51,693 nt of DNA, from NCBI GenBank assembly GCA_021324515.1, contig JAJPIY010000396.1, forward strand, positions 1 through 51,693. The letters are read 5' to 3'. Below are positions 23,933 through 35,000 of the stretch, piece after piece (position 1 is the first letter of the stretch; each line of letters begins with the position of its first letter). A model generated the notes under the pieces. That model did no database searches, had not been told where the DNA came from, and was given only the letters and a program-made list of their open reading frames with translations. Position numbers and translations under genes: made by a program. This DNA is from Planctomycetota bacterium (lineage in GTDB: Bacteria > Planctomycetota > Planctomycetia > Gemmatales > Gemmataceae).

Positions 23933-24718
23933 TCAATAGGTGACATGAGGAACGCGCATCGCACCGCGTGCCATGCACCAATCGTACAGCCACGGCGGCA
24001 GCCAACGCAGCACGCTCAGAAGCAAACGGGTGCTCCACGGAAATGCATAGACCCGGCTGCGGCGCTGGATGGCGCGGAGGATGTGCCGTGCGGCGATTTC
24101 CGGTCCCATCCGCGCCATCGGCGGCTGCACCGGGGCGTTCTCCATCAGCGGCGTCTGCACAAATCCCGGCAGCACGGTGGTGACGGCGATGCCGCGGCGC
24201 CGCAGGGAGGGACGCAGGCTTTCCAGATACGTCGTCAGCGCCGCCTTGCTGGCGCTATAGGCGGCGGCAAAGGGCATGCCCCGGCACCCGGCTAAACTCG
24301 ACAAAGCGACGATATGTCCCCTTCGGCGCGCCAACATATCTGGCAACACGGCTTCCAAAGAGTAAACAACGCCTAAAACGTTGACCTGCAAGATCGCTTC
24401 CGTTTGTTCAACGGCCAGATCGTCTGCAAAAGTCGCTCCGGTGATGCCGGCGCAGGCAACCAACAAATCCACCGGCCCCAATTCGGCAACCAGGGCGCCG
24501 ATGGCCGAGCGCACGGCCTGACGGTCCCTTACGTCCGCTGGGGCACAATGGCAGGTCGTTCCCTGTTTGCGTAATTGCTCTTGTAGCGATGCCAATCCCT
24601 CGGCGTTGCGATCCAGCAAACCGAGACGAGCGCCTTCATGGGCCAGCTCCTGACAAAGCGCACGGCCCATGCCGCTGGCCGCACCCGTCACCACAGCAAC
24701 CTGGCCGCGTAAGCTCAT
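23933..24718 (-). CDS. Short-chain dehydrogenase/reductase
   Basis: This 261-residue classical SDR has TGAASGMG (11-18), CAGITG near 90, a catalytic Ser in LSSLAG and the YSASK motif (Y and K, about 155-159). The C-terminal stretch RSRVYAFPWSTRLLLSVLRWLPPWLYDWCM is hydrophobic and may associate with a membrane or lipid substrate. It overlaps the upstream hydrolase gene by four bases. Within the operon a ketone/alcohol step on the polyketide or lipid is likely. Confidence 0.9.
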   Translation of the reverse strand: MSLRGQVAVVTGAASGMGRALCQELAHEGARLGLLDRNAEGLASLQEQLRKQGTTCHCAPADVRDRQAVRSAIGALVAELGPVDLLVACAGITGATFADDLAVEQTEAILQVNVLGVVYSLEAVLPDMLARRRGHIVALSSLAGCRGMPFAAAYSASKAALTTYLESLRPSLRRRGIAVTTVLPGFVQTPLMENAPVQPPMARMGPEIAARHILRAIQRRSRVYAFPWSTRLLLSVLRWLPPWLYDWCMARGAMRVPHVTY

Positions 24719-25581
24719 GCCGCCCCTCCTCGGCCCTGCAAGGGCGCAAGGCCGGCCAACTCGCGCAGATGTTTGTGAACCAGGGCGACATAGGCCAAGG
24801 GGTTCTCTTCATGGGCGCGATGCTTGGCGTCTGGCACCAGCACGGCGCGACAATTGGCCAGGTTTTGTTCGAGATAACGGCATGTCGCCAAAAACGGCGA
24901 ATTTTCCCCATACAAGGCGATCGACGGATGCCGTACAGAGCGGATACGTTCTTCAGTCAGTCCGGCGACGGCCTTCACGTCATCGCCGCATGTCGTCGCC
25001 GCCAGCCGTGTCAGCCGTTCCATCGCCGCCAGGCCCAATTCTTTGCGAAACATCTCGTGCCGCTCCGGCGGCAGATGGGCCGCCTGTTTGAAGAGTTGGC
25101 CCACATCGAACCAGTCTTCTTCGGTCACTTCCAGTCCAGCGCGGTTGGCCTGCTCCTTATATTCCTGCCACCCACTCCACTGGCCGACGCGTGTTTCCAG
25201 ATGGCGGAGGCCGGGAAAATACGGATCGGACAGGACAAGTCCGGCGATGGCTTCGGGATAAAGTACGGCGGCATGAAGCGCAACGACGCCACCGAAGCTG
25301 TGGCCCAGGACGTACATCGGTCCCAGGCCCAGGGCGCGCTGAATGTTCACGAGGTCGCCGGCCATGTCGGCGGACGTATAGCCGCTGGGCGGCGTGTCGC
25401 TGTAGCCGTGGCCGCGCAGGTCGTAAGCGGTGACGCGAAAATCAGCGGCCAACACCGGCATCAGGTTGATGAGCGGCCAGATCGCCAGGTTGCCCGAAAT
25501 GCCGTGCAGTAGCACCACATCCGGCCCGGCGCCGACTTGCTGATAGTAAAACGTGGTCCCGTCAACGGTGACACGCGGCAT
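24715..25581 (-). CDS. Alpha/beta hydrolase
   Basis: The 288-residue product shows the oxyanion segment VVLLHGISGN, the nucleophile elbow GHSFGG (S near 94) and a late His in KHRAHEENP. The acid residue is probably in the LYGENSP region, where Glu replaces the more common Asp. The fold occurs in thioesterases, haloperoxidases and esterases. Its position after the ACP suggests product release from the synthase, but a lipase-like role cannot be excluded. It starts three bases after the ACP stop and overlaps the SDR gene. Confidence 0.9.
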   Translation of the reverse strand: MPRVTVDGTTFYYQQVGAGPDVVLLHGISGNLAIWPLINLMPVLAADFRVTAYDLRGHGYSDTPPSGYTSADMAGDLVNIQRALGLGPMYVLGHSFGGVVALHAAVLYPEAIAGLVLSDPYFPGLRHLETRVGQWSGWQEYKEQANRAGLEVTEEDWFDVGQLFKQAAHLPPERHEMFRKELGLAAMERLTRLAATTCGDDVKAVAGLTEERIRSVRHPSIALYGENSPFLATCRYLEQNLANCRAVLVPDAKHRAHEENPLAYVALVHKHLRELAGLAPLQGRGGAA

Positions 25582-25584
25582 AAT

Positions 25585-25872
25585 TTAACCTATTGTTGTT
25601 GATATATTCAAATGATTATGTAAAAATGCAACCAATTCACCCAGCGGGATGTCGCGCACGGCGCGGCGGCCGAGGTCAGCCATGAAGAGATGAAACGGCA
25701 GCTTGCGGCCGTAATGCGCTTCCAGAGTTTCGCCCAGGACGACGGCGTCGATGGACGCCAGGCCAAGGTCGCCGAAAAACCGCGTGTCCAGGCCGATGTC
25801 GCCGGAATATTCGCGGCCATTGAAGTTCCGCAGAATGCTGGCCACGTCGTTGAGGATCTGCTCTTGGGTCAT
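25585..25872 (-). CDS. Discrete acyl carrier protein
   Basis: The 95-residue product is a small acidic helical protein. The phosphopantetheine site lies in GDLGLASIDAVVL, with Ser in an A-S-I context rather than the usual D-S-L. ATG at 25872 has AAGGAGG about ten bases upstream; an upstream extension to 25917 would overlap the previous gene. It carries acyl intermediates and could feed the hydrolase or methyltransferases. The synthase has its own ACP, so this one may serve starter loading or chain transfer. Confidence 0.88.
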   Translation of the reverse strand: MTQEQILNDVASILRNFNGREYSGDIGLDTRFFGDLGLASIDAVVLGETLEAHYGRKLPFHLFMADLGRRAVRDIPLGELVAFLHNHLNISTTIG

Positions 25873-25889
25873 GGTCGTATCAACCTCCT

Positions 25890-28800
25890 TTATTCCCAGG
25901 CCACGGCGGCCGTCCATGCACCGTCGCGGCGTTGCAACGTGAGCTGAACGCTTCGACCAAACGCCGCCGCTGCCACACTCATCCCTGGGACGCTGGCAAA
26001 AGCAACGCGCGGCAATTCTTCGGCCAAGACCCCGCCGCGGTAGCGTGCCGTAGCGCGACCGTCCTCGCTAACCTCCACTTCGAGGTCGGCCGGAAAGAGG
26101 CGCTGCCCATGCCGCTCGAACCACAAAGCACGGATGGCGTCTTTGGCGGCAATACGGCCGAACAGCCAGGTAGTACGCTCTTCTTCGGATACTTTGAGGA
26201 GTCGAAAACGGCCCCATTCCGCACGGCTGAGCGTCACGCGCGCCAGGGCGGCGCGCTGCACCGTCTGGCACAGATCATCGGGAGGATCGACGCGCAGGCA
26301 ACAGACTTGGCCGGGGACGTTGGCGTCGGCGGGCCAGCGTTTGCCCAGAAGAAATTGCTCTTTGCGACGGAAGAAATCGACGTATTCCAACGGCCAATAG
26401 AAACGCCAGTATTCGGCCGGCGCCAGGCGGCACCACAGCCGACCATCCGGCCCCAGCAAGTCGATGCGATGGCTGACCTGGCGGGCCGACTGCCGTTCGA
26501 TGCGGACGCGGCATTGGATCTTCGTCCCCACCGCCGGGCGCGGGCCGTAAAAGGTCACGGCGCCCAATTCGTAGGGCAAGACGACGCGGCCCGTTTGATC
26601 GGCGCAGCCGAGGTGCCAGCAGCCGAGCAGGTGCGTCGAAGCATCAATCAACAGGGGATCGAGGAGGAAATTCGGCTGCGGATGCGAGCGAAACAGGCCG
26701 GAATGCGGCCGCGTTTGCAGGTGCCCTTCGATGCCTTCGTCGCCTTGCCGATCCGTGGACACCAGTGCCTGAAACAGGGGGCCGTGGAAAAGGCGATGTT
26801 CCCCTTCATAAAGCTGATGCGCCGTATAGCGGCACGGCCCCTCGTTGGTTAGCGGGAAATCTTCCGCGGGGGGCGGTTCGGGATAATGGTCGCCGAACAG
26901 GACGACGCCGGTGACGGCGGGCGAAGCGGCGTTGCCCGGACAGACGGCGTTGCCCCAATCGCGGACCTCCACAGCAACTTCGTCTGGTGCTTCGGGGAGA
27001 ACGCGGGCCGTCAGCTCAACGGTGGTCGGCTCATCATCGAAAGGGACCCAGCGTTGCAGGCGAACGCGCCGAAAGCCGACGAGGCGCTTGCCCGGCACGA
27101 GCAACGACGCCGCTTCGGCCATCATTTCCAGGCTGAACGCCATCGGCAGAAACGGCAAACCGTGATGCGTCGGATCGACGGCGCTGGCGTGCCGGGCGCC
27201 CAAGGTATGATCGGAAGCGTAGAGGTCCTCGGCCAAATCCATACGCCGCCGCATGAGCAATTCGCGTCCCGGCTCGTGGCGGATGATGTCGCCCAAGAGC
27301 GGCCAGGCGAGCGGGGTGGCGTCAGCGCCCCGAGCGCCGCAGCGAGAGGCCAAAAATGCTTCTGTCATCTCGCGCTCCAGATCGAGGAATTGCTCCATGA
27401 CCCCGAAGTAGCGCTGCATCACGGTTGCGCGAAACGTCATAGAGCGGGGAGCGTCCACTGCCGAAGTGGGAGGCGTCCACCCTCCGAGGGGATGCTCAGG
27501 GAGCTTATGTTCTCCGCTCTGTTCCCATTGGATTCTTTGGGGATCGCGGCGGTTGTATAAATGCTCGAAGCGCAACGGCACATGATGCGCTGCCAGAAGC
27601 GCCGCCATATGGTTGAGTTGCGTCAATCCCGAACGATGCACTACGTTAGCGGCGATCGCCTCGAAGGAACGGCCGCGCAAACTATCTTGAACGAACGAGG
27701 TCAAATGGCCGCGCGGGCCGCACTCCACAAACAGACGCACCCCATCGACGTACATGGTCTCAATCATGCGCGCGAACTCGACCGGACGGGCCCAGTGCTC
27801 AATGGACAAGCGGCGGATCGCTTCGGGGTCGTCAGGAAAGCGTTGGCCAGTGATGCATGAATAGATTGGGATCCGCGGCGACCGGACGCCCAGGGTTTGG
27901 TAGAGCTTCGCCACGGGGGCCAGGAACGGCTCAAACAGCGGCGTGTGATAGGGCCGGCTGAACGGTAAACGCTCGCAGATAATTCCGCGCGCCGTCAACT
28001 CTTTTTCGACGACAGCTGTCGCAGAAGGAAGACAGGCGAGGACCGTTTGATGGGGACAGTTGTTCATGGCCACGCACACAGCGTCCTGCTGCGGAGCAAG
28101 GACTTTCATAATGGCGTCGCTCTCGGCACTGACGGCCAACAAAACGTACTCGGGGATTTCGCCCTCGTCTTCTTGCCGGCGCAGCAAGCGGCCCAGGGCG
28201 AATAGCTCGGTGATAAGCGTATCATTGTGCTCGAAGCATCCGGCCGCCGTCAGGGCCGAAAATTCGCCAGCGCTGTGGCTGGCGAGAACATCGGGCCGCA
28301 GCCCCAAGTTATGCAACAATTCATAAAGCGACCAATCGGCCATGAGAATGGCGGCGATAGCGTTGTCTAACCGCCATAATTCGCGTTCCGCCTGTTGGCG
28401 CTCCTCCGCAGGCGCGGCTTCCGGCAACAGAACGGCCTGGCTAATCGGCTTGGGCCGGCCGCCTTGAACGGAGAGGCGGTCGCATTGCTCAAAATGAGCG
28501 CGGACTTCGGGAAAGTGCGGCAGCAAGTCGCGCAACATGTTGAGATACTGCCCGCCTTCTCCGGGAAACAGCAGCGCGAGTTTACCCTGCGGGTGCAGCG
28601 GCTCATCGAAATAATAAATCCCGCGCGTATCCTTGATTTGCTTGCAATGGGGGTCGGCCAAGCGCTCGGCGGCACGGCCAAGCCGTGCGCGCAGGGTCTC
28701 CACCGATTCCGCCACGACTGCCAACCGACTGCCGCCCGGAGTGAGCGCCGTGTTCAGGGTGAAGGCCAGATCTTTCAACGCAATCGCGGGATGCTGAGCG

Positions 28801-29000
28801 AGAAAATCGGCCAGGGTTTGCAAACGTTGACGTAGTGCGGTGCGATCGTCGCCGCGGAGGACGAAAACCTCGGTTTCCCAGCGAAGATATGGGTCGGAAG
28901 CGTCCGCGACAGTTGCCAGTGGGACCAGCATCGCGCCGGTCGCTCCATCGCTTACGTTCCCAACTTGTGTCCCGTGCGTGTTATAGGACATGCGCGTCAT
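25890..29000 (-). CDS. AT-DH-phosphopantetheinyl transferase multidomain protein
   Basis: The 1036-residue protein has an acyltransferase (about 138-455; LALLFPGEGGQY, active-site motif SHSAGE with S243, and the FSRPYHT region). A double hotdog dehydratase follows (about 590-880; H598 in DHTLG, FLPMAFSLEMMAEA, and D786 in LLIDAS). At the end is a 4'-phosphopantetheinyl transferase-like domain (about 915-1036; FGRIAAKDAIRALW). The ATG at 29000 overlaps the synthase stop (ATGA), so a longer ORF start at 29105 is rejected. The AT motif reads SHSAG, not the usual GHSxG. The protein could load, dehydrate and activate the ACPs of this operon. Two repeat-like elements sit inside its linker (493-565). 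Confidence 0.88.
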   Translation of the reverse strand: MTRMSYNTHGTQVGNVSDGATGAMLVPLATVADASDPYLRWETEVFVLRGDDRTALRQRLQTLADFLAQHPAIALKDLAFTLNTALTPGGSRLAVVAESVETLRARLGRAAERLADPHCKQIKDTRGIYYFDEPLHPQGKLALLFPGEGGQYLNMLRDLLPHFPEVRAHFEQCDRLSVQGGRPKPISQAVLLPEAAPAEERQQAERELWRLDNAIAAILMADWSLYELLHNLGLRPDVLASHSAGEFSALTAAGCFEHNDTLITELFALGRLLRRQEDEGEIPEYVLLAVSAESDAIMKVLAPQQDAVCVAMNNCPHQTVLACLPSATAVVEKELTARGIICERLPFSRPYHTPLFEPFLAPVAKLYQTLGVRSPRIPIYSCITGQRFPDDPEAIRRLSIEHWARPVEFARMIETMYVDGVRLFVECGPRGHLTSFVQDSLRGRSFEAIAANVVHRSGLTQLNHMAALLAAHHVPLRFEHLYNRRDPQRIQWEQSGEHKLPEHPLGGWTPPTSAVDAPRSMTFRATVMQRYFGVMEQFLDLEREMTEAFLASRCGARGADATPLAWPLLGDIIRHEPGRELLMRRRMDLAEDLYASDHTLGARHASAVDPTHHGLPFLPMAFSLEMMAEAASLLVPGKRLVGFRRVRLQRWVPFDDEPTTVELTARVLPEAPDEVAVEVRDWGNAVCPGNAASPAVTGVVLFGDHYPEPPPAEDFPLTNEGPCRYTAHQLYEGEHRLFHGPLFQALVSTDRQGDEGIEGHLQTRPHSGLFRSHPQPNFLLDPLLIDASTHLLGCWHLGCADQTGRVVLPYELGAVTFYGPRPAVGTKIQCRVRIERQSARQVSHRIDLLGPDGRLWCRLAPAEYWRFYWPLEYVDFFRRKEQFLLGKRWPADANVPGQVCCLRVDPPDDLCQTVQRAALARVTLSRAEWGRFRLLKVSEEERTTWLFGRIAAKDAIRALWFERHGQRLFPADLEVEVSEDGRATARYRGGVLAEELPRVAFASVPGMSVAAAAFGRSVQLTLQRRDGAWTAAVAWE
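27306..27334. repeat. GGCGAGCGGGG repeat copy inside a coding sequence
   Basis: The 29 bases match the arm at 6396-6424 with two changes. On the minus strand they are read in frame as residues of about 556-565 of the AT-DH-PPTase linker (GARGADATPLA). The remaining copies of this family in the window lie in spacers. Confidence 0.85.
27448..27519. repeat. Second repeat family inside PKS linker, copy 1 (72 bp)
   Basis: The element starts GGAGCGTCCACTGCCG and ends TGTTCTCCGCTC. It shares both ends and the internal GAGGGGATGCTC-like block with the 54-base copy at 30654-30707. The length is a multiple of three, and it reads in frame as a Pro-rich linker (SGEHKLPEHPLGG...). Confidence 0.55.
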
Positions 29001-32000
29001 GGCCGGCGGCCTCCTGTTGAACGCACAGCTTCTGTCTCGTCGTTGCGCGTTGTCCGGCGTGGGCAGGCCAGTTGCCCCACGTCTCCGGCGATGATGACCT
29101 CGCATTCACCCTTGCGACCCAGACGCAATTCTTCATCAAGGAACAAAGGGCCTACTTCCGGAGGAATCATTTGCAATCCGCGTTGTCCCAAATGTTTCTC
29201 CAGCTCGGACACCATACCGATCGTGGACCACGGCCCCCAGGCGATGGAGACGACACGGCCCGGCCAGCGGCGATCCAGGTAAACCGCCAGTTTCGCCAAG
29301 ACTTCGTTGGCGGCGGCATAATCGGCCTGTCCGCGATTGCCGAAGCGCCCGGCCACCGAGGTAAAGAACACGCAGAACCGGAGCTGCTCGTACTTCAAGC
29401 GTCGGCTCAGAATCAAGGCGCTCTCGACTTTGGTGGCGAAGACGCGATCGTAAGATTCGGGCGTCTTGTCGCGGATCAATTTGTCCTGGATGACGCCGGC
29501 GCCGTGAATCACGCCGTCGATGGCGCCGAAGCGACGGTACACGTCGTCGAGCACGGCAGACAGGGCGGCCTCCTCGCGCACGTCAGCCTGGTAATAATGG
29601 ACGCGGGCGCCGGTTTGCTTCAGCCGGGAGAGGTTGCTGCGCATCTCACGATCGTGTAACAAGCGTTGATATGCCGATTCGACGATGGCCGGCGAAGCGA
29701 GACGGCCTTCCCGGCGCAGCCGCTCGATGAGGGCGGCCTTCAGCTCGGCCGCGCCGGTGAGACCGGCAGTGTCCGCCGCTTCGCTGTCTTCCGGCAACGG
29801 CGAGCGCCCGACCAGGACCAGGTTCGGTTGATAGCGACGGGCCAATTCCAGGGCGACGGCGGCCGTGATGCCGCGCGCGCCGCCCGTTAGCAACACTGTC
29901 GCATCCCGGTCCAGAAGCACCGATGCATTCGCCGTTTTCTCCAGCGGGCTGGGCCGGCATTGCAGTGTAAGACGCCGCTCGCCCTGGTAGCCGACCTCAA
30001 TGGGGCCGCTCGGGTCGCCCAACTCGGCGAAGAGAAGAGCGGCGAGCCGGTCCGCAGCGGTACGGCGATCGACATCGACCACGCGCACAAAGACATTCGG
30101 CCACTCGTGGGCGAGGCTTTTGATTAACCCGGCGACGCCGCCCTGTCCCGGCGAAAAATCATCCGCGAGCTGTGCGCCTGTCCCACTACCAAACGAGCCG
30201 CCCAGGCCCGTTGCCGCCAACACGACAGCGCGGCCTGTTTCTGCGGCCCTTTGCAACTCGTCCGCCAAGCCGCGAGCCAGCAAGAACAGCGCTTTCACTT
30301 CCAGCTGCAAGCGCTCCGTCCACGAATGCTCCGTGCGCGGCGGGGTCAATGGCAACAGGTGAATAAGCCCATTGATAGGGCCATATTGGTTACGAAGATG
30401 CGTAAGCAGCTGCTCGACGGCTTGCGGATCGGTAAGGTCGGCATGGAACACGTTTTCGCCCGGCGTAGCGCTTACCAAGACGACTGGTTGGCCGAGATCA
30501 CGCAGGCGCTGCGCCAATGCAGCAGCGACGCCGCCGCCGTCATCGGTCAAGAGAAGAGTGCCGCCGGGCAAGAGGGGCGGATTGCCCGCCAGCGGCGGAG
30601 CGTCTACGGCAGTGAGGAGCATACGCTGAATAGCGCCCGGCGATTTTGGGCAAGGAGCGTCCGCCCTTGGAGATCCATCCTTCTGAGGGGACGGATGCTC
30701 TCCGCTCAGAGACACAGACTCGCCCGGAGTGGCGGCCGCCAGGCAATCGATAATGCCGCGCAGGGTCTTGAGGTTCGTCAGTTTTTCCATCGCCACGTTA
30801 AACGTCTGGCGGCCGCCCGCTTCTGCCAACATGCCTAAAATCTCCACCCGCTTGATCGAATCGATGCCAAGGTCAGCCTCCAGGTCGAGATCGAGTCCCA
30901 GCATCTCCGCCGGATAGCCGGTGCGCTTACAAACGATGTCGAGCAAGCGGGCCGTGAGCGTGTCACGGTCCAACCCCGTCGCTGGGCTTGGCATCTCGTC
31001 GGTCGTTGGGACAACTTCCGTCTGTTCCTTCGGAGGCAGGGCGAGAGCAGATTGGGGCGGCGCTGAGGCGCTTGGGGCGGGGGCTATGTCCATGCGTCCG
31101 TTGACGCCAGGTCCGTTGCTCGTAGGGTGCGCGGGCGGCGGCAAGCTAGGAACACTGGCCGGCGGTGCTCCGCTTTGCAAATAGCTGACCATCACGCTGC
31201 GTTGCGTGTCCAGAAAACGGCCCATGAGTTCTTGGAAGCGGAGCATCACTTGCGCCGCCTCATCACTCGGAACAATGGCCGGCATGGACGGATAGGGAAC
31301 GCCGTTGTTGGGTACTGCACCGTTTGTCGAGGGCGCCGGCGCAGGCGGCTGCGTAGGAATCAATTTCATAGTTGAAGGATGGGAAAAATGCTTTTTATCA
31401 GGGACCGGTTCAGGATCGTGGGTGCAAACCCGGCCCAGCAGCTTCGGCTCCGGGCCGTGCAGCGGCCGCACCCGCGCACTGTTGACGAGCCAGGTGCTCG
31501 GCGAAAGTTTTTCTGGGGCGCTGTCGTGTTCCAGGTTGGACAAATCGAGCCGGCGCAGGTTGCGGCCGTCATAGAGCCGTTCGAGCTGGACGGACACGCC
31601 GTAGACCAGGAGTTGGGCGAGCAAGTGCTGCAACTGCACCAGTCCCGGCCGGCCCTTGAGATCGGAGGCGACGGCCAGGTGCGGCCGGCCGGCGAGCGTC
31701 TGGCCGACCAGCGCCGTCAGCACGCCCTGCGGCCCGACTTCGAGGAAGACACGCACCCCCGCTGCATACAGGGCTTCAATCTCTTCGCAGAAGCGCACCG
31801 GCGAAGCAAGGTGTCGGCGCAGCAGGTCCACCAGGGCGGCCGGCCCCCTTGGGTAGGGCGCCGCCGTCGTGTTCGCATATACAGGAGTTTGCAGAGGTTT
31901 GAAGGCGTAAGATGCCAGTGCGTGAGCGAACGCGCCTTCCGCGGGAGCAACCAGCGGCGAATGAAAGGCGCAGGCCACCGGAAGGCGTTGGCTGCGGATG

Positions 32001-35000
32001 CCCTGCTTGCAGCAGCGGTCCAGGGCGGCGCGGATGCCGGCTTCTGTGCCGGAGATGACGGTCTGTTTGGGGCTGTTGAAGTTGGCGGCGGTCACGCCAT
32101 CGAGGCCGTCGAGCAGGACCGCAACAGCGGCGGCGTCTGCCTCCAGGGCCGCCATCGCGCCGGGCATGCGGTCGGTCGCTTGGAGCATGAGGCGGCCGCG
32201 CTCGTGCGACAGACGGATAAGGTCTTCCGCCGAGAGCGCGCCAGCGGCGCTCAGGGCCACGTAATCGCCGTAACTGTGACCGGCGAACACGTCCGCTCGC
32301 ACGCCCAGGCGCGTCAGCAAACGGAACATGCCGAGACTGGCTGCTCCGAGGGCCGGCTGCGCCACATCGGTGCGCGTCAATGCTTCTTTGGCCTGCTTTT
32401 CCTGTTCCGGCGTGAACGCCGATGGGGGAAAGATAAACTTGCCCAACGGTCTTTCTAAGCGGCCCGCCAGCGCTGCTTCGGCTTCGTCAAAGCTCTGGCG
32501 CACTTCCGGAAATGCCATCGCCAATTGAGCGAGCATATTGGGATATTGCGATCCCTGGCCGGGAAAAAGGAAGGCGAGGCGGTCCCCGTGCGGGCGCTTC
32601 GGACGGACGGCGAAGTAAACCCCACGCGGATCGTGGCCGTGTTCCTGGCCTGAACGCAGCATGGTTAGCGCGCTGTCGAGCTTTTGCTGGAGGTCTTGCC
32701 GCGAAGTCGCCACGACGGCCAGCACGGGCAGTTCCGGCTGCGGCGGGTTGGCCTTGCAAAGCGAATAGGCCAAATCGGCAAGGGTGGGCGCGGCCCCGCG
32801 CTCCAGGGCGTCGCGCAGCGATTGCACCGTGGCCACAAGATTGTCCGTGGAAGACCGCCGCCAAACCAACAGCTCAGCAGGCCAACGGTTGAGGGCCGGC
32901 TGCGTCTGGGCCAGATAATCGCCGGTGTATTCTTCGAGCACGGCATGGAAATTCGTGCCCCCGAAACCGAAGGCGCTGACGCCGGCGACGCGCGGCCCCG
33001 GCCCACCATGCACCCACGGCCGCGCCTCGGTGTTGAGAAAGAACGGGCTATCCTCGAACCGCGCCTTGCTATTGGGTTTCTCGACCAAAAGCGGCGGCAG
33101 CACCTTATGATGCAGCGCCAAAGCCGCGTTAATCAAGCCGGCTAAACCGGCGGCACACTTGGTATGGCCGATCATCGACTTCACCGAGCCGATAACGCAC
33201 GACCGGGGCATTGCTCCGGCTTCCCGCAGGATCTGCCCCAGCGAGGCCACCTCGGTCTGATCGCCGACCACCGTTCCGGTCCCATGCGCTTCGACAAACC
33301 CGACCCGCGCCGGCGACACATGGGCCTTGGCGTAGGCGCGTTGCAGAGCGCGCAGCTGTCCTTCGGGCCGCGGAGCGGTCAGTCCCTTATCGCGGCCGTC
33401 GCTGGAAGCGCCGATGCCTTTGATGACGGCATAGATGCGATCACCGTCACGTTCGGCATCGGCCCGGCGCTTGAGGATGACAGCGACGACGCCTTCGCTG
33501 ATGACGATGCCATCGGCGGCCTCATCAAAGGTGCTGCATCGCCCCCGCGGCGAGAAGGCGTGCGTCTTGCTGAAGGCCATGTAGGTATACGGGTTCTGTA
33601 CGGTATCCGCGCCCAGGACCACGGCCAAATCACTGGCGCCTCTCTCCAATTCGCGGACGCCAGCATACAAGGCGGCCAGCGACGAACCGCACGCCGCGTC
33701 AACGGCAAAGTTCGGTCCACCCAAGTCGAAGCGATTGGCAACCCGGCCGGCAATGACATTGACAAGGATGCCAGGGAAGGAATCTTCGGTCCATTCCGGC
33801 AGCAGCGTCTCGGCTTGGTGCAGGACCTCAGCGGCGCTGTCCTTCAAGCCGGGCACCGTGGCCAACATCGGCAGATACGAGCGGAAGCTGTAGGCGATGG
33901 CAAGTTGCGCAGCGCCGCCGCCGGCGCCCAGGATGACGGCGGTGCGCTCGCGCGGGAAGGGCCGGTTGGCGTAGCCGGCGTCGGCCAGCGCGCGGCGAAC
34001 CGCTTCCAAGGCGTACAGCTGCACCGGCTCGATCGAAGTCAGGCTGTTGGGCGGCATGCCGAACAGCAGGGGATCAAACGGTATGTCCGCGAGGAACCCG
34101 CCCCATTTCGAGCAGATTTTGTCGCGCGCTTTCGGGTCGGGATCGTAATAAAGCCGCCAGTCCCAGTGGTCGAGCGGTATTTCCGTGATGGCATTGACGC
34201 GACCGAGAATGTTCTCCCAGTACGTCTGCACATCTGCGGCGCCGGGGAGGAAACAGGCCATACCGATGATGGCGACATCGGAAGGCGGCTCGGGGTCTTC
34301 GGCCTGTTGTTTTCGGTGTTTGCTTGAGGCTTCAGCGAGTATCGGGATACTGTTTACAGAAATATCTTCATGGAGTTGCTTCATAGAGACGACGCTTTGC
34401 CGCAAACTCGCGGCTTGGCCGATCATGTACATGCCGCGGCGGAACTGGTCTTCTTCGGAGATTTCCCGAAAACACGCAGAGCCATTTGTACCCGCGGCGC
34501 TTCGGTCAATGCCTTTGGAAGCGATGCGCAGCCGCCCGATGTTCAGGGCTTCGAGCGCTTCGCGGACCTCGTCGGGTTTACGGCCCTCGTTTTGCAGACG
34601 GCGTTTCTCCTGCTCGAAAGTCTCGGCGTAAGGCGTGGCGATGCAGCGGATGGCATGGCCCGGCCCGGTTTCCAGCAGGACGGTGTCCTGACAGCGAAGC
34701 GCCTCTTGCTGATAGCGGGGCGCAATGGCATGGGCGGCGACCGCCTCGTGGGTGAACAGATAAGCGGTGCCGATCAGGACGCCGACAGCGACGCCGCGCT
34801 CAGCGAGAGGGGCCGACAGCGCCGCGACCATCGCCGCCGACAGCGCGTCGTGAATACCCCCCGCAAACAAGACAGCCAATTCGGCGGCCCGAGGCGCGGA
34901 TGCGGCCCCACTCGCCAGCTGCTCGAGCACCAGTTGGCACATAGTTTCCCAGAGGACGAAGCTGGAACGCGGGCCGACGTGGCCGCCGCACTCCCGGCCC

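Noticed and set aside
29001-29105. Longer start for the AT-DH-PPTase gene
   Set aside because: The added residues overlap the synthase C-terminus; the ATGA overlap at 28997-29000 is the natural start.
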